Below, piece by piece: positions 55,941 to 64,000 of a DNA stretch of 64,000 bases; within the stretch, counting starts at the first letter, position 1, and each line of letters starts with the position of its first letter. This DNA comes from Arthrobacter zhaoxinii (GTDB taxonomy: Bacteria; Actinomycetota; Actinomycetes; Actinomycetales; Micrococcaceae), in assembly GCF_024385505.1 (NCBI RefSeq), contig NZ_JANFLT010000002.1, forward strand, positions 248,001 through 312,000. Direction: 5' to 3'. The notes beneath the pieces are model-generated. The model made no database searches, was not told the origin of the DNA, and was given only the letters and a program-made list of their open reading frames with translations. Position numbers and translations under genes: made by a program.

Positions 55941-56090
55941 GTCTTCCCGCCCTTCGCGCAGCAGCGGAACCTCAATCGCCAGTGGTTCAGCGGCGAAGAG
56001 TCCCGGTTGACGGCATCAATGGTTGTCTCCGCCACATCTGCTCCGGTAGGTTGCGAGAACAAACCGCGAGGGAGAGGTGTCCCACATCTC

Positions 56091-56711
56091 ATGGAAGCCC
56101 GAATAACCCTGCAGGTGGACGGCGAGCCGCGCACCCTGACGGTGGATACCCGCACCACGGTCCTGGACGCGCTGCGCGACCGGTTGGACGTCACGAGTCC
56201 CAAGAAGGGCTGCGACCACGGCCAATGCGGTGCCTGCACAGTCCTTCTGGACGGGCGCCGCGCCAATTCCTGCCTCACCCTTGCCGTGGCCCACGACGGA
56301 GCCGAGGTCATCACGTCCGAGGGACTGGCCGGCGGCACGCCCGACGGCGAACTGCACCCGGTCCAGCGCGCCTTCCTGGAGCAGGACGCGTTCCAATGCG
56401 GTTACTGCACTCCCGGGCAGATCTGTTCCGCCGCCGGCATCATCGAGGAAGCCGCCGCCGGGCACCCTTCCACGGCCACGGAAGATCTGCAGGCCGAGGG
56501 CGGCATAGACCTCACCGATGCTGAAATCCGCGAGCGCATGAGCGGAAACCTGTGCCGCTGCGGGGCTTACGTAAATATTGTTGCCGCCGTCCGGCAGGCC
56601 GCCGAAGCAGCCGCGGCACGGCGGGGCGGAGCAGCCGACCCGGAGGTTCCGGTAGTGGCGGACTCCCCCACCGCGGAATCCATGCCCGAACACCCGGAGG
56701 AACGCGCATGA
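56091..56711 (+). CDS. Molybdenum hydroxylase, [2Fe-2S] subunit
   Basis: 206 residues, ATG at 56091. Plant-type ferredoxin cluster CDHGQCGACTVLLDGRRANSC and a second [2Fe-2S] domain with QCGYCTPGQ and GNLCRCGAY. Resembles PaoA/YagT-type aldehyde dehydrogenases; small subunit of the three-gene operon. No Tat signal at the N-terminus (YagT has one), so it should be cytoplasmic. Confidence 0.92.
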   Translation: MEARITLQVDGEPRTLTVDTRTTVLDALRDRLDVTSPKKGCDHGQCGACTVLLDGRRANSCLTLAVAHDGAEVITSEGLAGGTPDGELHPVQRAFLEQDAFQCGYCTPGQICSAAGIIEEAAAGHPSTATEDLQAEGGIDLTDAEIRERMSGNLCRCGAYVNIVAAVRQAAEAAAARRGGAADPEVPVVADSPTAESMPEHPEERA

Positions 56712-57787
56712 TCCCGTTCGACTATCACCGCGCCGAAGACGTCGCGTCGGCCGTCGCCCTGGTGAGCGGCAACCCTGAGGCCGCTTTCCTGGCCGGGGGC
56801 ACCAATCTGGTGGACCGGATGAAGCTCGGCGTCGCCCAACCCACCCTGCTGGTGGACATCTCCCGGCTGCCGCTGGACACGGTGGATGTGCAGGAGGACG
56901 GGCGGGTCCGGATCGGTACGAATGTGCGCAACGCGGACCTGGCAGCCAACACGGTCATCCGCAGCCGCTACCCTGCCCTGTCCCAGGCGCTGCTGGCCGG
57001 AGCCTCGGGCCAGTTGCGGAACCTGGCCACCACCGGCGGAAACCTGCTCCAGCGCACCCGCTGCGTGTACTTCCAGAACCCCACCACTCCCTGCAACAAG
57101 CGGGAGCCCGGCACCGGCTGCTCCGCTCTGGAGGGCTACACCCGGTACCACGCCATCCTCGGCGCCTCCGAGGACTGCGTCGCCACCCATCCGTCGGATA
57201 TGGCGGTGGCGCTGGCCGCCCTGGATGCCGCCGTCGTCGTTATGGGCCCCGCAGGCGAACGCGTACTCCCCGTGTCTGATTTGCACCGGCTGCCCGGCAG
57301 CGAACCGCAGAAGGACACGGTGCTTGACCACGGTGAGCTGATCACCGCCGTTGAACTCCCGCCGGCGCCGGCCCGTTCCGCGTACCGCAAGGTCCGCGAC
57401 CGTGCGGCCTACGCCTTCGCCCTCGTTTCCGTGGCCGCGGCACTGGAACTGGAAGACGACGACGCCGCCGCCCCGGTGATCCGGGACGTACGCATAGCGC
57501 TGGGCGGAGTGGCGCACAAACCCTGGCGGGCCCTCCAAGCCGAAGCGGTGCTCCGCGGGGCCGCAGCCACCGAGGCCAACTTCCGGGCCGCCGCGGATGC
57601 CGAGCTATTGCACGCCGAGACGCTCAACGGGAACGGTTTCAAGGTGCCCATGGTCCGGAACACCCTGGCCGCAGTGCTGCGGGACCTGACCGGCACCGCC
57701 GGGCCGGACGCGAGCGCGCCGGGGACGGACCATCCGGAAGGGCCCGCCGGCCCGGAGGACGCAGGCTGGGAGGACATGAACTCATGA
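56708..57787 (+). CDS. Molybdenum hydroxylase, FAD-binding subunit
   Basis: 359 residues, ATG overlapping the preceding stop by four bases. CO-dehydrogenase-type flavoprotein: AGGTNLVDRMK near residue 30, TTGGNLLQRTRC near 110 and three further Cys (C124-C138 region, NPTTPCNKREPGTGC) that match the extra [4Fe-4S] insertion of PaoB. It passes electrons from the [2Fe-2S] centres to the acceptor. Confidence 0.92.
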   Translation: MIPFDYHRAEDVASAVALVSGNPEAAFLAGGTNLVDRMKLGVAQPTLLVDISRLPLDTVDVQEDGRVRIGTNVRNADLAANTVIRSRYPALSQALLAGASGQLRNLATTGGNLLQRTRCVYFQNPTTPCNKREPGTGCSALEGYTRYHAILGASEDCVATHPSDMAVALAALDAAVVVMGPAGERVLPVSDLHRLPGSEPQKDTVLDHGELITAVELPPAPARSAYRKVRDRAAYAFALVSVAAALELEDDDAAAPVIRDVRIALGGVAHKPWRALQAEAVLRGAAATEANFRAAADAELLHAETLNGNGFKVPMVRNTLAAVLRDLTGTAGPDASAPGTDHPEGPAGPEDAGWEDMNS

Positions 57788-59868
57788 GCAAGCTGATGCC
57801 CGCGTCCGCCATCGGTACTCCGTTTGAACGGCTCGACGGCGAACTCAAGGTCCGGGGCACCGCCCCGTATGCCTACGAACAGCCGGTGGAGAACCCCGTC
57901 CACCTCTACCCCGTACTTTCCACCATTGCCCGCGGCCGGGTGGAGCGGGTGGAGACCGCCCAAGCGGAGGCCCTCGACGGGGTGCTGACCATCCTTACGG
58001 CGGAAACCACTCCGCGGCTGGCAGACAGCTCGGACCGGGAATTGGCGGTCCTGCAGGACACCAGCGTGGGCTACCGGGGGCAGATAGTGGCCGCAGTACT
58101 GGCCGAGACCCCGGAAACCGCCCGGGAGGCAGCCGCTGCCGTGCAGGTGACTTACACGGAGGAACCGTTCACCGCCCAGCTGCACGGAGACGATCCTGCG
58201 CTGTACGCCCCCGAGGAGTTGAATGCCGGCACCCCGACGGACAGCAGCCAGGGCGATTTCGACGGCGCCTTTGCCACGGCCGCGCTGCGGATCGACGCGA
58301 CGTATTCCACTCCGCCCGAACACAACAACCCTCTGGAGCCGCACGTCACGGTGGCGCAGTGGGACGGGACTGTCATGACCCTCTGGGACTCCACGCAGGG
58401 CGTCCACGCCGTCAGGGGCACGCTGGCGCAGGTGCTGGGTCTTGAAGAGGAGCAGGTCCGCGTCATCGCCCCGCACGTGGGCGGCGGCTTCGGGTCCAAA
58501 GGCATGCCGCACGTGCAGGTGGTGATGGCGGCCCTGGCCGCGCAGTGCACGGACGGACGGCCGGTGAAGTTCCCGGTCAGCCGGCAACAGATGTACACGC
58601 TGACCAGCCACCGAACCCCTACCATCCAGCATGTCCGGCTGGGTGCGGCCGACGACGGCCGGCTCAGTGCCATGTCGCTGGACATCCTGGAACACACCTC
58701 CCGGATCAAGGAGTTCGCCGAGCAGACTCCGGCACCGTTCCGGATGATGTACGCCTCCCCTAACCGGCGGACCACCACGAGGCTGGCACCGCTGGATATT
58801 CCGGTGCCGTCCTGGATGCGTGCCCCCGGGGAATGCCCGGGCATGTTCGGACCCGAGGTGGCCATGGATGAGCTGGCGGCGGCGGCCGGCCTGGATCCGA
58901 TCGAGCTGCGCCGGCGCAACGAACCGGAGGTTGACCCGGAAACCGGCAATCCGTTCTCCAGCCGGCATTTGCTGGAATGCTTCGACCTCGGTGCGGAGCG
59001 CTTTGGCTGGCAGAACCGGGTGGCCCGCCCACGCTCCGTTCAGGAGGACGGCTGGCTGGTGGGGATGGGAACCGCCAGCGCCGTGTATCCCTTTATGCGC
59101 CAGCCCGCGAACACGGCGCGGATCCGGTACGAGCAGGACGGCGTCTACTCGGTGCAGATCGGTGCCGCCGACATCGGCACGGGCAGCTGGACCGCCCTGA
59201 CGCAGATCGCCGCCGATGCCCTGCGGGTGCCGGTCGACCGGATCCGGCTGGGCATCGGTGACACCCGGTTCCCGAAAGCCAGTGTGGCCGGCGGGTCCTC
59301 GGGGACGGCCAGCTGGGGCGGCACCATCATTGCCGCCGCCCGCGCCTTCCGGGAGGATCACGGCGAGCACCCCTCCCCCGGCGCCCAGACGGAAGCGCAG
59401 CCACCGGAAGACCCGGAGGCTGCGGACCTTGCCCTGTACTCCTTCGGCGCGCACTTCGCCGAGGTCCGGATCCACGCGGACACCGGGGAGATCCGGGTCC
59501 CCCGGATGCTCGGGGTGTTTTCCGCGGGCCGGATCATCAACCCGCGCACGGCCCGGTCCCAGTTCCTCGGCGCCATGACCATGGGCCTGGGCATGGCACT
59601 GCACGAGCAGGGGGTGCTGGATCCGCGGTTCGGGATCTTCGTGAACTCCGACCTTGCGGAGTACCACATCCCCACCAACGCGGACGTGCTGGACATGGAG
59701 GCACTGTGGATCGAGGACCATGACGAGCATGCCGGACCGCTGGGCGCCCGCGGCATCGGAGAAATAGGGATTGTGGGCAGCGCTGCTGCCATTGCCAATG
59801 CCGCCTACAACGCCTCCGGCACCCGGATCCGGGACCTGCCGCTGACCCCGGACAAGTTCCTGGCCTGA
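57784..59868 (+). CDS. Molybdenum hydroxylase, molybdopterin-binding subunit
   Basis: 694 residues, ATG overlapping the previous stop. Molybdopterin motifs GGGFGSKGMPHVQVVMAALAA, RAPGECPGMFGPEVAMDELA and the catalytic Glu in GARGIGEIGIVGSAAAI. PaoC/YagR-like: aromatic aldehyde to acid. Maturation factor XdhC is not adjacent. A hydrophilic insertion near residues 520-545 is unusual. Confidence 0.92.
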   Translation: MSKLMPASAIGTPFERLDGELKVRGTAPYAYEQPVENPVHLYPVLSTIARGRVERVETAQAEALDGVLTILTAETTPRLADSSDRELAVLQDTSVGYRGQIVAAVLAETPETAREAAAAVQVTYTEEPFTAQLHGDDPALYAPEELNAGTPTDSSQGDFDGAFATAALRIDATYSTPPEHNNPLEPHVTVAQWDGTVMTLWDSTQGVHAVRGTLAQVLGLEEEQVRVIAPHVGGGFGSKGMPHVQVVMAALAAQCTDGRPVKFPVSRQQMYTLTSHRTPTIQHVRLGAADDGRLSAMSLDILEHTSRIKEFAEQTPAPFRMMYASPNRRTTTRLAPLDIPVPSWMRAPGECPGMFGPEVAMDELAAAAGLDPIELRRRNEPEVDPETGNPFSSRHLLECFDLGAERFGWQNRVARPRSVQEDGWLVGMGTASAVYPFMRQPANTARIRYEQDGVYSVQIGAADIGTGSWTALTQIAADALRVPVDRIRLGIGDTRFPKASVAGGSSGTASWGGTIIAAARAFREDHGEHPSPGAQTEAQPPEDPEAADLALYSFGAHFAEVRIHADTGEIRVPRMLGVFSAGRIINPRTARSQFLGAMTMGLGMALHEQGVLDPRFGIFVNSDLAEYHIPTNADVLDMEALWIEDHDEHAGPLGARGIGEIGIVGSAAAIANAAYNASGTRIRDLPLTPDKFLA

Positions 59869-60085
59869 CCCGGCTGCCCGCCTTAGCAAACTGACGCCTG
59901 CCGGGCCAGGAGCCGCAGACTTCGGCGGAGGGCCGTCGACGCCGGCCCGACAGACCCCTTACTGACAGTTACGGCATCCCGGGTAAACACGCCGCGACAC
60001 CTGGCATGCCGGGTCCCGGCCGGAATTCCCGCCCTATACTGGCGCTCTCTGCACCGGGAACCGGTGCGGTCCGAATGGGGGAAAT

Positions 60086-60967
60086 GTGAGTCGAAATATT
60101 CCAACGGGCCCGCGCCCGGCATCTGCCGCAGCGGGTCTGGCCTTGCTGGTAACCGTCCTTTCCGCCTGCGGCACCGACCCGGCGGGCACTGACGCCAGCA
60201 GCCCGCCGGCCGCTTCCAGTTCGCCGTCCGCAACTGCTTCCGACAAAGCGACGGGAAAGCCGTCAGGCAAAGCCCAGCCCTCGCCGTCGGCAACGCGGAC
60301 GAAGACCCCGGCCCCGACGTCGTCCGCTTCCGCCGTCAACGGGCTGGGCGTCAAGGGCACCGTAGAAACGGCACACGGAACCTACCTGCAGATCTCGCTT
60401 GCCGAGGACGATCCCGCCTGGACCCTCGATCCGGCGGTGGTGGAACCGAAGCTGCTTTCGCTCTACTCGCAGGCCGAAATCGAGGAAGCCCACCGGACAA
60501 ACCTCACTTTTATGGTGGAGGAGGGACTGGACTCCCCGCTCAACGGCGGGGCCTGGACCCCGGAGGAGTGGTGGGCGGAAAATGAGAACCGGATTGCCCC
60601 GGAACTCCACGGCACAGCCCGGCAGAGCCTGAGCGACGGTTCCCCCTTTGGCGGAATGGTTATGCAGAGCACCTTCCACCACGAGCGGTACGGCGACTCC
60701 TACCGGTACATCTACGAACCTGACCGGTCACGCTTCACGGCGCTGGAGGTCGAAGTCCTCGGTGTCTGGCTGGCCGACGACGGCGAGAGCATCGTGACCG
60801 AGATTTCCGCCTCGGCGGAGATGGAGGTAGCGCCCGGTGCGGGCGAACCCGGTACCGATGCGCAGATCGTCCAGGCGTCAATGACGCTATGCTCCCGGCC
60901 CGGCGAGAGTTCCGGCGACTGGCTGATCACGAGCTGGCGCAACCTGTTCCAGGTCACCGCGGGCTAG
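60086..60967 (+). CDS. Lipoprotein of unknown function
   Basis: 293 residues, GTG start after GGGGGAAAT. Signal peptide with lipobox LSAC near residue 28, a Ser/Pro/Thr-rich linker (35-85), then a globular domain of about 200 residues without a family I recognise. Anchored outside the membrane. A TATACT -10-like hexamer is at 60035. Confidence 0.82.
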   Translation: MSRNIPTGPRPASAAAGLALLVTVLSACGTDPAGTDASSPPAASSSPSATASDKATGKPSGKAQPSPSATRTKTPAPTSSASAVNGLGVKGTVETAHGTYLQISLAEDDPAWTLDPAVVEPKLLSLYSQAEIEEAHRTNLTFMVEEGLDSPLNGGAWTPEEWWAENENRIAPELHGTARQSLSDGSPFGGMVMQSTFHHERYGDSYRYIYEPDRSRFTALEVEVLGVWLADDGESIVTEISASAEMEVAPGAGEPGTDAQIVQASMTLCSRPGESSGDWLITSWRNLFQVTAG

Positions 60968-60976
60968 GCGGCAGCC

Positions 60977-61369
60977 ATGAAACTGAGACGCCGAGCCATC
61001 TTGCTTGCCGGAATACCGGTCATTGTCATGACGGGTATCGGAGCTGCCCTGTATGCCCAGGGCGATGCCGTCAACGGACGCAGCACCATTGCCGCCGGAG
61101 TGATCTCCGGGGCCGTGGCCGGTGCGACGGTGATCTACCAGCTGGAACGGTGGCCGCTGTGGCGGCAGTCCGCCGTGCACTTCGCCGTCATGGCTGCAAC
61201 CGTACTGCCGGCATTGTTCCTGGGCGGCTGGTTTCCGGTGGACAGCACGGGAGCCGTGTTCAAGGTCATCGGCATGTTCCTAACGGTTGGTGCGGTCCTA
61301 TGGAGCACGCTGTTTCTGATCTTCCGCCACCTGGAGCGACGCGCGGCAAGGCCGGCGAACTCCGGCTAG
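60977..61369 (+). CDS. DUF3021-like membrane protein
   Basis: 130 residues, ATG nine bases after the lipoprotein stop. Four hydrophobic helices (about 8-26, 38-55, 64-86, 95-115). DUF3021 proteins sit in many Gram-positives; role unknown. Confidence 0.75.
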   Translation: MKLRRRAILLAGIPVIVMTGIGAALYAQGDAVNGRSTIAAGVISGAVAGATVIYQLERWPLWRQSAVHFAVMAATVLPALFLGGWFPVDSTGAVFKVIGMFLTVGAVLWSTLFLIFRHLERRAARPANSG

Positions 61370-61522
61370 AGCGGCTCCTGCCGGCGCCGCGCGGGACTGA
61401 GTACGTGTCGGAACGGATGGGGTGCCCGCCGCGGGTCGGCCGGATGTCCCGCCGCCGCAGGGGTAGCATCCGGGGCAAAGCGGAAATCCGGCACACCAGC
61501 CGGCAGGAAAAGGCGGAACCCC

Positions 61523-62680
61523 ATGGGCATGAACTACGGCGATTATCAGCTTGGCATCTACATGAACGGTGCCCGGGGTGTCCTGCCGGATCTGCCGATG
61601 GACTCCGCCGCCATGGAGGAACTGGCCAAGAGCCGGATGGATCCCCGGATCCTGGGGTACGTGGCAGGCGGTGCGGGCAACGAGTACACCCAGCGGGCCA
61701 ACGTCGCCGCCTTTGAACGGCTGGGCATCATGCCGCGCATGCTGGTGGGAGCCGCGCAGCGCAGCATGGGCATCGACCTGTTCGGGCACGCGCTGCCCTC
61801 CCCCCTGTTCTTTGCGCCGGTGGGCGTGCTCGGCGCAGTGGCCGACGACGGCGACCTGGCCACCGCTGCCTCGTCCGCGGAGCTGGGCATACCGATGGTG
61901 GCATCCACCCTCTCGCAGGCTCCGCTGGAACAGGTCCGGACGGCAGCCGGGGAAACGCCGGGCTTCTTCCAGCTCTACCCGCCGGCGGACCGGGAGCTCG
62001 CCGAGTCCCTGGTGCACCGCGCGGAAGCGGCCGGTTACTCCGGCATCGTCATCACCTTGGACACCTGGGTCAACGGCTGGCGGCCCCGGGACCTCAGCGC
62101 CGCCTACCTCCCGATGCTCACCGGACAGTGCCTCGCCAATTACCTGTCCGATGACCGCTTCCGCAAACTCCTCGCCGAGCAGGGCTCAATCGACCCTGCA
62201 GCTGCGGTGATGCTTTGGGCCTCACTGTTCGGCAACCCCACCATGACGTGGGAGGACCTGGCGTGGTTCCGTTCCCTGACGTCCCTGCCGATTGTGCTCA
62301 AGGGCATCTGCTCGCCGGAGGACACCCGGCGGGCGCTCGACGGCGGCATGGACGGAATCTACTGCTCCAACCACGGCGGGCGGCAGGCCAACGGCGGCAT
62401 TCCCGCGATCGACTGCCTGCCCGGCGTCGTCGAGGCCGCCGGGGGCGCACCCGTGCTCTTCGATTCGGGCGTGCGGTCCGGCGTGGATGCGCTGCGGGCG
62501 CTGGCACTGGGCGCAACGGCGGTGGGCATCGGCCGGCCCTATGTCTACGGCTTGGCGGCGGGCGGGCAGGCGGGAATCACCCATGTCATGCGCAGCCTGC
62601 TCGCGGAAGCGGACCTGACCATGGCGGTCAACGGCTACCCGGACCTGGATTCGCTGCGGGGCAGCCTGCACCGCCTCTAG
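61523..62680 (+). CDS. Lactate 2-monooxygenase
   Basis: 385 residues, ATG with AAAGGCGGAA upstream. FMN-dependent alpha-hydroxyacid oxidase family, closest in layout to Mycobacterium lactate 2-monooxygenase: YVAGGAGNEYTQRANVAAFE, VITLDTWVNGWRPRDL, and the active-site His and Arg in SNHGGRQANGG. The enzyme turns L-lactate and O2 into acetate, CO2 and water. It is independent of the D-lactate operon at 4-7 kb. Confidence 0.93.
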   Translation: MGMNYGDYQLGIYMNGARGVLPDLPMDSAAMEELAKSRMDPRILGYVAGGAGNEYTQRANVAAFERLGIMPRMLVGAAQRSMGIDLFGHALPSPLFFAPVGVLGAVADDGDLATAASSAELGIPMVASTLSQAPLEQVRTAAGETPGFFQLYPPADRELAESLVHRAEAAGYSGIVITLDTWVNGWRPRDLSAAYLPMLTGQCLANYLSDDRFRKLLAEQGSIDPAAAVMLWASLFGNPTMTWEDLAWFRSLTSLPIVLKGICSPEDTRRALDGGMDGIYCSNHGGRQANGGIPAIDCLPGVVEAAGGAPVLFDSGVRSGVDALRALALGATAVGIGRPYVYGLAAGGQAGITHVMRSLLAEADLTMAVNGYPDLDSLRGSLHRL

Positions 62681-62716
62681 GCTGCTGCCCGCGGAGAGAA
62701 ACTTAGCGGCGGGGCC

Positions 62717-63343
62717 CTACGCCTCGGGGAAGCCGTCCCTCGGCCACCAGCACGGGAGCAGGTAACGCAGCGAGGCCAGCCGGGCCTCGACGTCGTCGTC
62801 GTCGCTGGCCACCCACTGCTCGAACCAGGAGGCGTAGGCGCCGGCGAGGAAAGCGGCGGTCGCCTCCAGGTCCAGGGCCGGCGGCACCTTGTGCGCCTGC
62901 CAGACATGGAGTGCCAAAAGGATCCGTACGTTTAGCTGGTCGGCGAGGATGCCGAGGAAGGTCTCGGTGTGAAACAGCGCCCGGTAGACCCGCTGTTCCG
63001 CCTTGATGTGCTGCAGGATCTGCCGGATGGACTCGACGTACAGATCCCCGATCTCCGCGACCGTCCGGCCGGTGCCGCGCTGATCCAGTTCGATCGTGCC
63101 CAACCGGTCCACGACGCCGGCGTACACGGACCCGGCGAAGTCGAAAATGTTGCGGTGGTGTCCGTAGAAGGTGGTGCGGTGCACCCCTGCCTGCCGGCAG
63201 AGCGCGGCAACGCTGATATCCGCCAATTCGTGGTCCCGCAGCAGTTCCCACAGGCCCGCCTCCAATGCGTCCCGGGTACGGGTCATCCTCGGCTCGTCGG
63301 AGGATGGGCGCCGTGGCGGCTTGGGGTGGTGCAGTCCGGGCAT
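62717..63343 (-). CDS. TetR-family regulator
   Basis: 208 residues, ATG start at 63343 or at codon 20 (63286). TetR helix-turn-helix near residues 42-66 (ISVAALCRQAGVHRTTFYGHHRN). It lies downstream of a hairpin that ends a truncated SDR fragment. Ligand and target unknown. Confidence 0.86.
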   Translation of the reverse strand: MPGLHHPKPPRRPSSDEPRMTRTRDALEAGLWELLRDHELADISVAALCRQAGVHRTTFYGHHRNIFDFAGSVYAGVVDRLGTIELDQRGTGRTVAEIGDLYVESIRQILQHIKAEQRVYRALFHTETFLGILADQLNVRILLALHVWQAHKVPPALDLEATAAFLAGAYASWFEQWVASDDDDVEARLASLRYLLPCWWPRDGFPEA

Positions 63344-63363
63344 GGAACTTATCTTCTCAGATA

Positions 63364-63399
63364 CACGGAAGGGCCCCGCCGAAGCGAAGCCCTTCCGTG
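63364..63399. terminator. Hairpin after the SDR remnant
   Basis: Perfect 11-base arms CACGGAAGGGC (63364-63374) and GCCCTTCCGTG (63389-63399). It lies 29 bases past the stop of the SDR fragment and just before the TetR start, probably its former terminator. Confidence 0.75.
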
Positions 63400-63427
63400 C
63401 CGCGGCGCTGGGGGACGCCGCAAGCTT

Positions 63428-63516
63428 TTAGTTGTCGCAGGCCCAGTGGTCGATCAGGCCCGCGGTCTCGCCGCCGTCGACGATGAAGTCCGCACCGTTG
63501 GAGAAGCTGCAGTCCC
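63428..63516 (-). pseudogene. C-terminal remnant of a short-chain dehydrogenase
   Basis: Minus-strand codons read SFSNGADFIVDGGETAGLI followed by DHWACDN and a stop. This is the conserved C-terminal end of SDR enzymes (NGADFxVDGG). The remaining 200-plus codons and start are missing; upstream DNA does not continue the frame as SDR. A deletion remnant is the simplest reading. Confidence 0.72.
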
Positions 63517-63629
63517 CTCTCCAACAGGTTCGTTTCTATCCTGCCTTATTCAACACCTGTAGAAGAACTTCCCATTCCGAAAAGTTTCGAATGTGACCGA
63601 GCAGACAGTTTCGCCCCCTCCCGTCCGTC

Positions 63630-64000
63630 CTAGTGCTTCGGACCCAGCCGAGGGGGAAGCGGAATGATCGGTGAGGTCCGACGCCGGTACCCGGCGTATT
63701 CGGGGTAGCGCGCCTGGGAAATGCTCTCGGTAAAGGCGGTGGAACCGGCGAAGAGCAGCGTCACCAGGACCGGCCCGGCGAGCGTCCAATGCAGCCAGGC
63801 ACCCGAGGCGGTAACGGCGAACCCGTAGAAGAGCCACCACTGCGCCTGTTCAAAAAAGAAGTTCGGATGGCGCGAGTACCGGAACAACCCGGTCTGCAGG
63901 AAATCGACGGCGGGGGTCCGGCCGGCAGTCCGGAGGGCCTTCTTCCATTGCTGAAAGTTCCACTGCTGCTGGTCCGCGAGCGTTTCCCCGGCCAATGCAG
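63630..64000 (-). CDS. DUF1295 (steroid 5-alpha reductase-like) membrane protein, C-terminal part
   Basis: Partial: the frame runs off the right edge, with 123 residues visible. The visible part reads ADQQQWNFQQWKK, then GLFRYSRHPNFFFEQAQWWLFYGFAV (family signature RYSRHPN) and SQARYPEYAGYRRRTSPIIP at the end. DUF1295 proteins are around 260-300 residues. Substrate unknown. Confidence 0.88.
   Translation of the reverse strand, partial: ALAGETLADQQQWNFQQWKKALRTAGRTPAVDFLQTGLFRYSRHPNFFFEQAQWWLFYGFAVTASGAWLHWTLAGPVLVTLLFAGSTAFTESISQARYPEYAGYRRRTSPIIPLPPRLGPKH

Noticed and set aside
57409-59889. 826-codon antisense frame over the molybdenum hydroxylase genes
   Set aside because: GC-rich shadow frame; the sense genes have complete motifs.
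63573-63593. CATTC-GAAA operator near the SDR remnant
   Set aside because: Arms differ by one inserted base; too weak to claim as a TetR site.

Overview
The window is 64 kb of high-GC DNA from an actinobacterium. GTG and TTG starts, four-base start/stop overlaps, tandem glycine aptamers ahead of gcvP, an Asp23/Gls24-AmaP envelope cassette, an E1alpha/E1beta/E2 branched-chain oxoacid dehydrogenase and a lactate 2-monooxygenase all fit a member of the Micrococcaceae (Arthrobacter-like). This placement is inferred from gene content; no rRNA is present. I see no insertion sequence, prophage, CRISPR array or integron, so this looks like ordinary chromosome with a few accessory patches.

Layout. 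1-4 kb: an MMPL exporter cut by the left edge with its TetR repressor, an aldo/keto reductase and a DUF2231-Rieske membrane protein. 4-9 kb: a lactate permease/D-lactate dehydrogenase operon and ctaD. 9-13 kb: an SDR enzyme, a small membrane protein, ChaB, a small acidic protein and an AGCS symporter. 13-23 kb: a glycine/serine block (gcvP-gcvT-gcvH-glyA-sdaA) led by a tandem glycine riboswitch, with cycA divergent. 23-26 kb: an envelope-stress cassette (Asp23 paralogues, DUF2273, DUF6286, AmaP) divergent from an ECF sigma factor. 26-35 kb: malate synthase, a hydrolase and alcohol dehydrogenase, an excisionase-like HTH protein, alanine dehydrogenase, an AAHS transporter, and a TetR/FMN-reductase pair.

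35-38 kb holds the most unusual locus. A 7-codon ORF encoding MKSWDWF has a strong ribosome-binding site. It is followed by a stand-alone thiopeptide-type (SpaB_C) protein and a 62-residue peptide that also ends in WF. A LuxR-type regulator is divergent. I read this as a candidate minimal RiPP-like system; the main alternative for the 7-codon ORF is a Trp-rich leader peptide.

38-64 kb: a LysN-like aminotransferase, the bkd operon, hisC, a holin-like protein, a WXG100/hydrolase pair, purB, rlmN, GNAT, a guanine deaminase-like enzyme, a VOC protein, a polyol-type ABC transporter without its ATPase, an AlaX-like editing protein, initiator tRNA-fMet, a three-subunit molybdenum hydroxylase, a lipoprotein, a DUF3021 protein, lactate 2-monooxygenase, a TetR regulator, a degraded SDR fragment and a DUF1295 gene cut by the right edge.

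Taken together the window is rich in use of organic and amino acids: D-lactate and L-lactate oxidation, glycine and serine breakdown, alanine deamination, branched-chain oxoacid oxidation and the glyoxylate shunt.
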